Of a stretch of DNA of 64,000 nucleotides, positions 28,824 through 36,382 are shown one piece after another. The notes below the pieces were generated by a model that saw nothing but the letters and a program-made list of their open reading frames with translations, ran no database searches and was not told where the DNA came from. Position 1 is the stretch's first letter, and each line of letters starts with the position of its first letter. Location of the stretch: assembly GCF_001457655.1 (NCBI RefSeq), contig NZ_LN831035.1:620001-684000 (forward strand), written 5' to 3'. The DNA is from Haemophilus influenzae. GTDB lineage: Bacteria > Pseudomonadota > Gammaproteobacteria > Enterobacterales > Pasteurellaceae. Made by a program: the position numbers and the translations under genes.

Positions 28824-28919
28824 TTAAGCATCATCTTCGTAGTAGTGTTCTTCAACCACGAATCTATCACTACCATAGATAGGTTCTCTATATGGTTTTT
28901 TAGTCGTCTTTAACCTCAA
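28824..28919 (-). CDS. Possible 31-residue protein overlapping the repeat-protein gene
   Basis: An open frame from a TTG at 28,919 reads RLKTTKKPYREPIYGSDRFV and ends EEHYYEDDA. It overlaps the 3' end of the repeat-protein gene. The protein-like composition and position before the terminator are the only support. Confidence 0.25.
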   Translation of the reverse strand: MRLKTTKKPYREPIYGSDRFVVEEHYYEDDA

Positions 28920-29976
28920 CAAACTCACCTATCTCATCTAACGTGTACCAAGTATCAGCTTTGATGTTATTTTCACCGACTTTTGATGCTTTGATATGGA
29001 TTAGCTCGCCATCATGATTGCGATATACACAAACAATAGCACCATTAATACTCGCCTTAGCTTTAGATTGCCAACCAAGCGCAACAGCTATAGATTGCTT
29101 GCCAGATACTTCCGCTACCGACTGATCGCCTGCATTAGTCGCTGCCGACTGATCGCCTGTATTAGTCGCTACCGACTGATCGCCTGTATTAGTCGCTGCC
29201 GACTGATCGCCAGTATTAGTCGCTACCGACCGATAGCCTGTATTAGTCGCTGCCGACTGATAGCCTGTATTAGTCGCTGCCGACCAATAGCCTGTATTAG
29301 TCGCTGCCGACCGATAGCCTGTATTAGTCGCTGCCGACCAATAGCCTGTATTAGTCGCTGCCGACTGATCGCCTGTATTAGTCGCTGCCGACCAATAGCC
29401 TGTATTAGTCGCTGCCGACCGATAGCCTGTATTAGTCGCTGCCGACCAATAGCCTGTATTAGTCGCTGCCGACCGATCGCCTGTATTAGTCGCTGCCGAC
29501 CAATAGCCTGTATTAGTCGCTGCCGACTGATCGCCTGTATTAGTCGCTACCGACCGATAGCCTGTATTAGTCGCTACCGACCGATAGCCTGTATTAGTCG
29601 CTGCCGACTGATCGCCTGTATTGGACACCTTGGCAGCATCCCAATCAACTTTACCTTTTATCCATTCAACGGCTTTTTTTATCATTTCCGGTAAGTTAAT
29701 TTCGGTTTCGATCGTGATTTTTGCAGATGCAATTTTTGTATCATCACTATCTTTTGATGTTTCGCCGCTCATTTTAACTACAGCAAATTTACTTACCGCT
29801 GGACTGTAATAGCTAAGCACATCAAGCGGGTATTCGCAGGCGTGGAATCCACTCTCACAAGCCTTAACATTACCTTTATGCTCATACGTTTTGCCTACCT
29901 CATACTGATAACCTCGACAAGTCCAGTCTTGCTTAAACCCTTTATAAGCTATAATTTCTTTGTTTTCTTCAGCCAT
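28900..29976 (-). CDS. Nonapeptide-repeat protein with N-terminal DUF7666-like domain
   Basis: A 358-residue protein. Residues 1-118 form a domain starting YKGFKQDWTCRGYQYEVGKT and containing ACESGFHACEYPLDVLSYY, typical of DUF7666. Residues 119-289 are 19 tandem nonapeptides of the form NTG(D/Y)(Q/R/W)S(A/V)AT, then two degenerate repeats (VSGKQSIAV, ALGWQSKAK). The C-terminal cap is 70 residues. Such regular Asn/Thr/Gly/Ser repeats suggest a stacked beta-solenoid. No signal peptide is seen. Function unknown; it lies just downstream of ssb in the leftward operon. Confidence 0.75.
   Translation of the reverse strand: MAEENKEIIAYKGFKQDWTCRGYQYEVGKTYEHKGNVKACESGFHACEYPLDVLSYYSPAVSKFAVVKMSGETSKDSDDTKIASAKITIETEINLPEMIKKAVEWIKGKVDWDAAKVSNTGDQSAATNTGYRSVATNTGYRSVATNTGDQSAATNTGYWSAATNTGDRSAATNTGYWSAATNTGYRSAATNTGYWSAATNTGDQSAATNTGYWSAATNTGYRSAATNTGYWSAATNTGYQSAATNTGYRSVATNTGDQSAATNTGDQSVATNTGDQSAATNAGDQSVAEVSGKQSIAVALGWQSKAKASINGAIVCVYRNHDGELIHIKASKVGENNIKADTWYTLDEIGEFVEVKDD
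29110..29622 (-). repeat. 19 x 27-bp tandem coding repeat
   Basis: In-frame 27-nt units encoding NTGxxSxAT. Positions 4, 5 and 7 of the nonapeptide vary among a few combinations (DQ, YR, YW, YQ, DR; A or V) in mosaic order, which points to repeated unequal recombination. The opposite strand is also open through the array, an artefact of periodicity. Confidence 0.9.
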
Positions 29977-30004
29977 TTTTATCTCTCAAATTTAGATAAT
30001 AAAA

Positions 30005-30027
30005 AAGCCACTATTGGTTAGTGGCTT
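30005..30027 (-). terminator. Intrinsic terminator downstream of ssb
   Basis: AAGCCAC / GTGGCTT stem with a 9-nt loop and TTTTTTATT on the minus strand. Confidence 0.65.
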
Positions 30028-30084
30028 GTGGTGTAACTCAAAACGGAACATCATCATTAAACCCGTCTTGTTCAGCCGCTGCGT

Positions 30085-30471
30085 TTAATGGGTCGGGTTT
30101 TTCTTTGTCTTTGTTGGCTGTTGTGTTTCATTGTTTGCCTTGCTGTCTAGCATTTCAAAGGATTGTGTCGCTACTTTAAGTGCGGTGCGGTTATTGCCGT
30201 TTTGGTCTTGCCAGCTTTCCTGTACTAGTTTTCCTGTTACGCAGATTTTTGAGCCTTTTTGCAGATATTGTCTTGCTACATCAGCAGAGTTGCCGTGTAC
30301 CACAATGGGTATCCAATGCGTACGTTTAACTGTATTACCTTGTTTATCTCGGTAATCATCGCCGATAGCAAGATTAAATGTGGCAATTTGCCCGCCATTT
30401 TGGAATTGGCGGATTTCTGGGTCACTGCCTAAATGACCGACTAATATCACGGTGTTGGTATTACGTGCCAT
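30085..30471 (-). CDS. ssb: Single-stranded DNA-binding protein (C-terminus frameshifted)
   Basis: A 128-residue SSB of the bacterial type. The OB-fold is intact (NTVILVGHLGSDPEIRQFQN, FNLAIGDDYRDKQGN, KRTHWIPIVVHG, GKLVQESWQDQNGN). The frame ends KTKKNPTH, without the acidic tip that recruits partner proteins. The -1 frame continues to 30,038 with KDKEKPDPLNAAAEQDGFND then DVPF and a stop, which is the canonical SSB tip. A single base lost near 30,119-30,125, or -1 frameshifting, explains this. It sits with the exonuclease and annealing genes in a phage recombination module. Confidence 0.9.
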   Translation of the reverse strand: MARNTNTVILVGHLGSDPEIRQFQNGGQIATFNLAIGDDYRDKQGNTVKRTHWIPIVVHGNSADVARQYLQKGSKICVTGKLVQESWQDQNGNNRTALKVATQSFEMLDSKANNETQQPTKTKKNPTH

Positions 30472-31121
30472 TAGCGCATCTCCTGTATAAGTTGTTGATA
30501 ATATTCTTGAGCAATTTCTACTCGCTCTTTGATTTTCTCGATGATTTTCTCATCACGTTTAATTGTGACCGTCGTGATACGTTTTTCTTGGGGGATTTGC
30601 TCAACCAAGTCAATGTATCTGTTTGGATCGTCATAGCTTGATAATTGCTCGTAAGGGGTAGGGAGGAGGACAAAATCAATCTGTGCCTCACTACAATCCC
30701 ATAGCCACATATAGCCTTGCATTTGTGCGTCATACCCAGCTTTTTTAGCTTTTTCTTCCGCCTCATCAGCAAAAAAAGGGTGTGAGCCAATATCCCAAGA
30801 ACATTTAGTGTCTATGATTAATTTTCGACTTGGCACATAAATATCGCACTCGCCTGTAATCCAATCGTTTTCACGTCTTTCCGTGTTCTTTTTAAGTGGT
30901 AAGCCACGTTTACGACCGCTTAACTTAATAGCTTGTTCTTCTAGTGCGATACCTTTCTCGGTGTATTTATTGCCTTCGAAATCTTGATAGCCAAACAGGT
31001 CATATTTAACTATCTTTCTTACCGCACTTTTTGCGGTCGCCGATATTCCATTACCGCTTTTAGGCTTTACCATTAAATCAGCCAAGCCAGAGCATTTAGC
31101 TTTGAGTTGGTACATTTCCAT
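30471..31121 (-). CDS. YqaJ-like viral exonuclease (lambda Exo-type)
   Basis: A 216-residue PD-(D/E)XK nuclease of the lambda exonuclease/YqaJ family, which resects double-stranded ends for annealing recombination. Key blocks are NKYTEKGIALEEQAIKL (conserved Glu), DWITGECDIYVPSRKLIIDT with Asp and the following KCSW (D...x-D-x-K core), and YDAQMQGYMWLW (conserved Gln). I choose the ATG at 31,121, which follows GGAGG at good spacing inside the end of the upstream gene; a longer frame extends 31 codons further but has no such site. Confidence 0.82.
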   Translation of the reverse strand: MEMYQLKAKCSGLADLMVKPKSGNGISATAKSAVRKIVKYDLFGYQDFEGNKYTEKGIALEEQAIKLSGRKRGLPLKKNTERRENDWITGECDIYVPSRKLIIDTKCSWDIGSHPFFADEAEEKAKKAGYDAQMQGYMWLWDCSEAQIDFVLLPTPYEQLSSYDDPNRYIDLVEQIPQEKRITTVTIKRDEKIIEKIKERVEIAQEYYQQLIQEMR

Positions 31122-32043
31122 TCTCAATTGCCTCCAACTCCGCAATCTGCTCTTGGCTAAATTCATACGCCCCACTATCACAAAGTTCTTGTAGGGTGGT
31201 TTCGCCGTTAGCAATGCTTTGTTTGCATCGCTCGAATGTATTGCTATCTACGCTTGAATTTATAATTGGCTTTTCAGGTTCAAAATCGAACCAGTCTTTA
31301 GGGTGTGACATACCGTCTCTTAACGATTGATAAATGGTTCTTAATTGGACGACTTGGGCAGGGCGCAATGATTCAAATTTACATTGATAACGCTTTCCAA
31401 TCATGTCCTGCGTTACTCCAAAGTTATCAAAGAAAATACCAGCCATTTTCTTTAATCCTTCTGGGGAAACATCTTCATTTGCTTTCAATGTAACTGAGCA
31501 TTGTTTAACTGCGGCCTCTATTACATCGCCAGGGATAACCCCTAAAATACAAGCTCTTAATCGTCTAGAGCCATTATTTGCTACTACTTCATATATATCT
31601 CTAGGGTCTGTAAGAATTTGTTTTCCTTTTTTTGTATATCTAACGTGTGGTACTTGAAAGACCTTAACTTGTCTTGTATTTGTTTGAATATCCCAAGCAA
31701 AAGCCTCAACAGTACTTTCTCCATTAGATTGACTTAATTCTCTGATACCGAATTGAATATTTCCCCATTCTTGAGCCAATGTCTCAGCTAGTCGGATTGA
31801 TGGACCTTCTACTGATTGTCCTCCTCTAGGGTAGGAGTAAACCGCACTTTGAGCCAAAGTCTTTCTTGTACAAGATTTTAAAATTCGGTCCATTGCATCA
31901 ATTGGATCGCGTGGGAATCGTTTCGCTATAACCATCATAGCCTGTACTTCTTGGCTTTCTCTTGCCGATTGAGTATCAATCATCCCATTGTGTTGTTCAT
32001 TTTCTTTTATTTCTGTAGAGAAAATGTTTGCTATTTCCACCAT
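31096..32043 (-). CDS. Putative phage recombinase / single-strand annealing partner
   Basis: A 315-residue protein of a family widespread in proteobacterial prophages: VIAKRFPRDPIDAMDRILKS, YSYPRGGQSVEGPSIRLAET, FQVPHVRYTKKGKQILTDPR and NNGSRRLRACILGVIPGDVI. The family lacks an established function. It is encoded just upstream of, and coupled to, a YqaJ-like exonuclease and ssb, the place normally held by an annealing protein (Bet, Erf, RecT). The assignment as annealing protein is therefore inference from context. Confidence 0.6.
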   Translation of the reverse strand: MVEIANIFSTEIKENEQHNGMIDTQSARESQEVQAMMVIAKRFPRDPIDAMDRILKSCTRKTLAQSAVYSYPRGGQSVEGPSIRLAETLAQEWGNIQFGIRELSQSNGESTVEAFAWDIQTNTRQVKVFQVPHVRYTKKGKQILTDPRDIYEVVANNGSRRLRACILGVIPGDVIEAAVKQCSVTLKANEDVSPEGLKKMAGIFFDNFGVTQDMIGKRYQCKFESLRPAQVVQLRTIYQSLRDGMSHPKDWFDFEPEKPIINSSVDSNTFERCKQSIANGETTLQELCDSGAYEFSQEQIAELEAIENGNVPTQS

Positions 32044-32055
32044 ATCTCATCTCCA

Positions 32056-32349
32056 TTAATCTGGGTCATAATCATTCATTCTTGCGTGCAATTCACGCTC
32101 GGCAATTTTCTTAATCGCCTCTTGTCTATAAGGCTCATAACTTGCACCGCTACCAATAGCAAGCCAGAAATTATCGTTATCACACAGCATTTCCGTGAGT
32201 TCGTGATAATGCGTTTGATCGCCTTGTTTTAAATCATTGTCGATTTCAGTAGCGACTTCATCTAAAGCGATTTCATAGCCTGCTTGCCAATCCACTTTAC
32301 GTTGGTGAGCCGCATCAAGTTGAGCGTAGTGATCAGCGTAAGGTTTCAT
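32056..32349 (-). CDS. Hypothetical phage protein
   Basis: A 97-residue acidic, helical protein (HYAQLDAAHQRKVDWQAGYE, IALDEVATEIDNDLKQGDQT). It overlaps the upstream membrane-protein gene by 4 nt and precedes the recombinase gene by 12 nt, so it belongs to the same message. No family recognised. Confidence 0.65.
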   Translation of the reverse strand: MKPYADHYAQLDAAHQRKVDWQAGYEIALDEVATEIDNDLKQGDQTHYHELTEMLCDNDNFWLAIGSGASYEPYRQEAIKKIAERELHARMNDYDPD

Positions 32350-32690
32350 TGTTTACTCCAAGTGCGGTTAATTTCTGCTTGTTTTTGTGCGGTGTAATCC
32401 TGCAGTTCTTTTTCTGCTGCCAGTGTAAGATTAGGCGGTAAACATACACCGTTTTCATATATGCCCCCTTTCAGTTCACATCGGGTTTCTTGTTGGATTT
32501 GTTGGCTTAATTCGTTATCGTGCCAATCGGTGGGGTGGGCATTGGCGTGTAGGCTAATCCCACCCACAATCATGGCAATAATCAAGGCGGCGAGAAAATA
32601 GCAGATTCTGTTTAGCCATTTTTCACTGCCTTTCATAAAGTGCGTGAAGCTTTGTTTTTCTTGGCGTAATGGGGTTTTCGAGTGTTTCAT
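32346..32690 (-). CDS. Single-span membrane protein, function unknown
   Basis: A 114-residue protein starting MKHSKTPLRQEK with one strong membrane helix (ICYFLAALIIAMIVGGISLH) and a periplasmic C-terminal part with two cysteines (CELKGGIYENGVCLPP). The start follows GGAGC at 7 nt; an open extension upstream overlaps the methyltransferase gene and is rejected. A membrane protein in the early leftward arm could act in superinfection exclusion, but that is only a guess. Confidence 0.65.
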   Translation of the reverse strand: MKHSKTPLRQEKQSFTHFMKGSEKWLNRICYFLAALIIAMIVGGISLHANAHPTDWHDNELSQQIQQETRCELKGGIYENGVCLPPNLTLAAEKELQDYTAQKQAEINRTWSKQ

Positions 32691-32703
32691 TTGGGGCTCC
32701 TTG

Positions 32704-33441
32704 TTAGATATTAAGCATTTTTTCTTTTGCGATTTTGCAGCTGTCTTTTTTGATTTCAAAGCCATAGGACGGGCGGTTAAGCTCTCGTGCGGCGCGTAGC
32801 GTGGATGCACTGCCAGCAACTGGATCAATCACTACATCGCCCTCATCGGTAAAGATTTCGATGAGGCGTTTTAACACGGCAATGGGCTTTTGTGTCGGGT
32901 GCAGTTTAGGGATTTCCTTGCGGTTGTCCTTTTCCCATTCGAACCAGTTTTTAATCATTTTGCCGTTGTTGTTAAATTTCGGCAGTTTATCGCGGTATAA
33001 AATCAAGGCATATTCTGTTGCGCCGACGACTTTCATATTCGCTTTGAGCACCTGTGGTGATGATGATTTAATAAACACCAAAGGGATGTGATTTTTAAAG
33101 CCGTGCTGCTTGGCGTAATCAATCACCATTGAGATTTGCTGGAAAGCGCAGAACACAATCATACAAGGGGCTTTGCCGCGTTCTTTCGGTTCTTTGATGA
33201 GCATTTTTGAACAAAAATGCATAAATTCGGCAATGCGGAAATCTTTATCTGTATCAAAAAAACTACTGTTGGCTTTGTCGCTTTCGCCGTTTTTGTTATC
33301 GCCGTTTACATACCATTCAGGGTTTGAAGCGTAAGCATTATTACCGAGATTGTAGGGAATGTCGGCGATGACTAGCTGCGCTTTTGGGATGTGGTAGCGT
33401 TTGTAGTTTTGGAAGTGATCGTTGAATAATTCGGTTTTCAT
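32704..33441 (-). CDS. DNA methyltransferase, beta-class N6-adenine/N4-cytosine type
   Basis: A 245-residue amino-methyltransferase. The catalytic motif IV is present as ADIPYNLGN (a variant of DPPY). HPTQKPIAVLKRLIEIFTDE precedes the AdoMet-binding block DPVAGSASTLRAARELNRPS, giving the motif order of the beta class. It is small, without an obvious target-recognition insertion of its own beyond residues 50-150. No nuclease gene is adjacent, so it is probably an orphan phage methylase acting in DNA protection or regulation. Confidence 0.88.
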   Translation of the reverse strand: MKTELFNDHFQNYKRYHIPKAQLVIADIPYNLGNNAYASNPEWYVNGDNKNGESDKANSSFFDTDKDFRIAEFMHFCSKMLIKEPKERGKAPCMIVFCAFQQISMVIDYAKQHGFKNHIPLVFIKSSSPQVLKANMKVVGATEYALILYRDKLPKFNNNGKMIKNWFEWEKDNRKEIPKLHPTQKPIAVLKRLIEIFTDEGDVVIDPVAGSASTLRAARELNRPSYGFEIKKDSCKIAKEKMLNI

Positions 33442-33531
33442 TTTTGTTTCCTTTTTAGTCGATTTGTTGAATTTTGGGTGTAATAATCCGCCACACGATT
33501 TTTCAAAAGTGCGGTCGGATTTTTTGCTGTT

Positions 33532-34563
33532 TTATAGAATTTCTAATTGAAAACCCGTTTTTTTAGGATCGTAGGCGCGAAGATATTTTAATACGCGCCA
33601 GTTATTTCCTTGCTCGCATTCAAATTGCTCTGTAATGCGTGTCAATACGTTATGGGCGTGACGGAGAGTACTGCGATATTCGTAAGCTATGTCATAAACG
33701 GAAGCAGCGTAGTGCGAACCAATTTGTTTTAGTGCGGGGTGAAGCACTTGGCAAAGTTCCGTGCCACGCAATAAAGCAAACCACGCCCACGCCATTGTTT
33801 GCAATTCGTGTTCGGTAAATTCAAACGTAAATGTTGTCGGTTCCTGCGTGGCAATATTGGGGGATTGATTTTCTTCCATATCTTTCTCTTTTTTACGTTG
33901 ATTTATGCCTTCTTTGAGTTTTACAAAGGCGGAAAAGGTGGGTTTAATTTCATCATTGAGTTGGTGATACTGTAATTTCTTTCGCCAAGCCATTTCAACA
34001 CGTGAAATTAATTCGAGATTTTCAAGGGTGCAATTTCTTGAATTGCCGTCTTTGTAATCAATAATATGTCCACGCGGAATTTTTCTACCGGCTTTGCGCC
34101 AGAGATAATGCGATTTCCGTTCATAACGTTTAATGCTTGCTTTTATTAACCAACATTTTGCATTTTTACAATATCGCTCAAAGCCAATCGGTTTTAAATT
34201 TTCACCTTTCTCAAATCGACCGCTTCGTCCGGTTAGCCATTGTCTCTTCACGCGCAAAACCTTTAACGCGTGTGGATTAAATGGTTTATTGAAATAAACT
34301 TCCATTTTTTGAGCCAAGATTCTTTCATTTAACGTGCAATTCGCTTTAATGAACGCAAGTTCTTCTTTGCTGTAACGATTAGCATGCTTAAGGCTTGGAA
34401 TATTGTGTTTCTTTTTTAATTTATAGAAAACATTACGATTTATTAATAAATCAAACTGTTGCTGAAACAATTTAATTAGATCAGATGGCTTTTTATCCCA
34501 ATGTAAGCGAATAAACGCAATATGTTCATCGGTGAATTTAAATCGTTCCGCATTAGAGGTCAT
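33532..34563 (-). CDS. Chimeric protein: DNA-binding/HNH endonuclease-like region plus antirepressor-type C-terminal module
   Basis: A 343-residue protein. Residues 1-110 hold two helix-turn-helix-like repeats (TDEHIAFIRLHWDKKPSDLI; YSKEELAFIKANCTLNERIL). Residues 150-200 match an HNH_3 nuclease (HYLWRKAGRKIPRGHIIDYK, DGNSRNCTLENLELIS). From about 245 a module starting FEFTEHELQTMAWAWFALLR is almost identical to the C-terminus of the antirepressor gene at 60,696-61,586. It resembles a free-standing homing nuclease gene that picked up a neighbour's domain. Whether the nuclease is active is unknown. Confidence 0.75.
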   Translation of the reverse strand: MTSNAERFKFTDEHIAFIRLHWDKKPSDLIKLFQQQFDLLINRNVFYKLKKKHNIPSLKHANRYSKEELAFIKANCTLNERILAQKMEVYFNKPFNPHALKVLRVKRQWLTGRSGRFEKGENLKPIGFERYCKNAKCWLIKASIKRYERKSHYLWRKAGRKIPRGHIIDYKDGNSRNCTLENLELISRVEMAWRKKLQYHQLNDEIKPTFSAFVKLKEGINQRKKEKDMEENQSPNIATQEPTTFTFEFTEHELQTMAWAWFALLRGTELCQVLHPALKQIGSHYAASVYDIAYEYRSTLRHAHNVLTRITEQFECEQGNNWRVLKYLRAYDPKKTGFQLEIL

Positions 34564-34804
34564 CGCCTTGCGCCTTAGATATTCTTAGAAAATCAGGGGA
34601 TTCTCTTTCAATTTGACGATTTTCAAACAATGTCATTGCTTTAAGCGAAATCGCATTGCTTGCGATAATATTTGCCGCAATGCCTGATACGGCATTGGCA
34701 CGTTTAATTTCTCGATTAAGTTCTTCATCGGTTAAGTCTTCATCAAGCAGTTTTTCTAACTGGGAAAATAAATGATTGTTTAAGTCTGTGATTTTATTTT
34801 TCAT
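34553..34804 (-). CDS. Hypothetical conserved phage protein
   Basis: An 83-residue protein (LNNHLFSQLEKLLDEDLTDE, INREIKR-like LNREIKRANAVSGIAANIIA, ESPDFLRISK). This Leu/Glu start plus alanine-rich helix pattern occurs in many proteobacterial phages of unknown function. It overlaps the HNH-chimera gene by 11 nt. Confidence 0.65.
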   Translation of the reverse strand: MKNKITDLNNHLFSQLEKLLDEDLTDEELNREIKRANAVSGIAANIIASNAISLKAMTLFENRQIERESPDFLRISKAQGDDL

Positions 34805-34935
34805 TTTAAATACTCTTAAAAAACCGCCCTTTCGAGCTGTAACTGGAGTAGTGCAATCAGTCTATGCTGATTTTGTTGAGATGTTATCAAAACGCTTTGA
34901 AGCATTAGATGATAGCGTATCACTTCCTCATATTC

Positions 34936-35094
34936 TCAATGCTTATAAGAATCAATCAGATAAATAGCATCACAAATTGATTTGGCTAGTTTATCTGGGG
35001 GAAAATTAGTATTTTTTGCTGCACTTTCTAATACAGCCTGTTTGATTAGTTCTTTATCGTTATCAGATAGGCTGTTTTCTTGTTTTTCTTCCAT
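34936..35094 (-). CDS. Hypothetical small phage protein
   Basis: A 52-residue protein from an ATG at 35,094 (MEEKQENSLSDNDKELIKQA, then FPPDKLAKSICDAIYLIDSY) with an AGG ribosome site 7 nt upstream. The frame stays open to a GTG at 35,253 (QLPKVELKQANIPMWIFQNT, ETQRHVKPL), a stretch that also looks coding and may be the remnant of an Ash/Icd-like gene. I favour the short form. Confidence 0.5.
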   Translation of the reverse strand: MEEKQENSLSDNDKELIKQAVLESAAKNTNFPPDKLAKSICDAIYLIDSYKH

Positions 35095-35286
35095 TTTTAA
35101 CCTCGTTTGTTTTATTGTTACCATTTCAAAACACACTTCATCTATCATTCGCAACGGTTTCACATGCCGCTGTGTCTCTGTACTAGCAAATGTGTTTTGA
35201 AATATCCACATTGGGATATTCGCCTGCTTGAGCTCCACTTTCGGCAACTGCACCGTTTTTCACTGGCTTTGCATGGGCAGACTTTA

Positions 35287-35378
35287 AAACTCACTCTTAA
35301 CTAAGTAGGTTAGGGCTTTCAATCTAACGACCGCTTAGCACCGTTGGGCTTCCGTCTGCGCTTCCGCCGAGTGAGTTT
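35287..35378. other. Structured non-coding candidate in the left early leader
   Basis: A perfect 10-bp inverted repeat (AAACTCACTC at 35,287 and GAGTGAGTTT at 35,369) encloses GTTAG/CTAAC and a G+C-rich segment (about 35,330-35,366) unlike its AT-rich surroundings. No start codon with a ribosome site lies inside. It would be transcribed in the leader of the leftward operon and could be an nut-like or regulatory RNA element; this is inference. Confidence 0.4.
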
Positions 35379-35420
35379 CTTTAACCAAATTGTTTAAAAT
35401 TTGTGATGAAAGTCACTGAC

Positions 35421-35642
35421 TTACATAAACTTTTTAGCTATTCTTGTAATCAACCTTGATACTTTCGATAGCGGATTTTCAGGAATGTAAACTGAAAGGT
35501 GAATCTCGCCGTCAACAGTACCTTGGGACATTGCTTTTAGCTTTTCTTCCGCTTCTTCGAATGAATGGGCGTAAACATCTGTCGCCCACCTTTTGCCGTC
35601 GAAGTAATAAGAAATCGCATAGCGTTTCATTTCATCTTGCAT
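35421..35642 (-). CDS. Hypothetical phage protein, first gene of the leftward arm
   Basis: A 73-residue protein; a start at the internal MKRYAISYYFDGKRWATDVY is equally possible. The AHSFEEAEEKLKAMSQGTVD and GEIHLSVYIP blocks suggest a small alpha/beta fold common in phage early regions. It lies where lambda has N, but there is no arginine-rich N-terminus, so an antiterminator role is not supported. Confidence 0.6.
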   Translation of the reverse strand: MQDEMKRYAISYYFDGKRWATDVYAHSFEEAEEKLKAMSQGTVDGEIHLSVYIPENPLSKVSRLITRIAKKFM

Positions 35643-35656
35643 AAGGAATTACCTAT

Positions 35657-35827
35657 ATGTATTTTCAAATATTTAAAGGTGTAAATAATCAGTGGTATTG
35701 GCGACTAAAAGCCGCTAATCACGAAATCATTGCCGTTAGTGAAGGTTATACAACCAAACAGAACTGCCTACATTGCATTCATCTTGTTATGGACACTAAT
35801 CGCAATACACCAATTTATGAATCTTAG
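35657..35827 (+). CDS. DUF1508 (YegP-like) protein
   Basis: A 56-residue protein MYFQIFKGVNNQWYWRLKAA followed by NHEIIAVSEGYTTKQNCLHC, a single copy of the DUF1508/YegP repeat (F-x-x-GxxxxWYWRLKAxN-x-x-IIAxSEGY). AAGGAAT precedes the ATG and a terminator follows it directly. It is too short for many gene callers. The role in phages is unknown. It is divergent from the leftward arm. Confidence 0.75.
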   Translation: MYFQIFKGVNNQWYWRLKAANHEIIAVSEGYTTKQNCLHCIHLVMDTNRNTPIYES

Positions 35828-35833
35828 TAACCT

Positions 35834-35857
35834 AGCCCTGTTTATCGGGGCTTTTTT
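35834..35857 (+). terminator. Terminator after the DUF1508 gene
   Basis: AGCCC / GGGCT hairpin with a 9-nt loop followed by TTTTTTC. Confidence 0.65.
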
Positions 35858-36187
35858 CATCACAAATTTTTAAAGAGCATTGAGATTGTGTATCTCGTTT
35901 TGATGGATGTATGATATAGCTAAAGTTTTATTATGTAAATAGCTAAGGTTGTATTTTTTATTAAAAATATATAGCTTTCTGTTTAAGTGGTTGTTTTTGT
36001 TGATAATAAAATTCACAAAAATTTGTCTATTTGCTTATTTTTTGAGCGATTTAGTATTGATTTTTTGGTAGTAAGGCGGTTTTTCCTCGATTTTTTATCG
36101 CTTTTGCGATCTGTATCGCAAATTTAATAGCTAAAAATAGACCGCACTTTTGATTAAGGTATGATTAACGAGGAAAGGAGGTGCGCT
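35858..36187. other. AT-rich intergenic region
   Basis: About 330 nt with very high A+T and no credible open frame. It holds short palindromes (GCGATTTT/ATCGC region near 36,090-36,120) and one uptake signal at about 36,142. It probably carries promoters for the small genes on either side, but none is unambiguous. Confidence 0.5.
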
Positions 36188-36355
36188 ATGAAAGAAAAGT
36201 TTAAATTGTGGTTAATCTCGCTAAATTGTGAGTTGATTAATGATTTAGGTATTGATGAGATTGTGTCTAGAGTGGATGATAGACTGGAGGTTGTAATTGC
36301 AAACAAAGAGGAGAGAGTAGTTCTTGAGGATTTAATTAAGTGCTTTAACTCATAA
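36188..36355 (+). CDS. Hypothetical small protein
   Basis: A 55-residue protein (MKEKFKLWLISLNCELINDL, then VVIANKEERVVLEDLIKCF). The strong AAAGGAGGTG ribosome site before the internal ATG decides the start over the upstream in-frame ATG. It is followed at once by a hairpin terminator. It lies on the opposite strand to the DUF3800 gene. No family recognised. Confidence 0.6.
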   Translation: MKEKFKLWLISLNCELINDLGIDEIVSRVDDRLEVVIANKEERVVLEDLIKCFNS

Positions 36356-36359
36356 AAGA

Positions 36360-36380
36360 AAACCGCCTTAATGGCGGTTT
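36360..36380. terminator. Bidirectional terminator between convergent genes
   Basis: AAACCGCC / GGCGGTTT with a 5-nt loop between the small gene and the DUF3800 gene. Confidence 0.75.
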
Positions 36381-36382
36381 GA

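Noticed and set aside
29110-29622. CRISPR-like periodic DNA
   Set aside because: 27-bp periodicity is in frame and encodes nonapeptides; no unique spacers of constant length.
29014-29694. Long plus-strand open frame (226 codons, repetitive ISRCRPIAC)
   Set aside because: It is the complement of the 27-bp repeat array, which keeps all frames open; there is no ribosome site and the composition is not protein-like.
34776-34967. Plus-strand frame of 63 codons between small leftward genes
   Set aside because: Opposes the operon and overlaps genes at both ends. It lacks a ribosome site; the C-terminal part looks somewhat coding, so it might be an old fragment, but evidence is insufficient.
35421-35642. 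N antiterminator
   Set aside because: First gene of the left arm, but no arginine-rich RNA-binding N-terminus and no clear boxB hairpin nearby.
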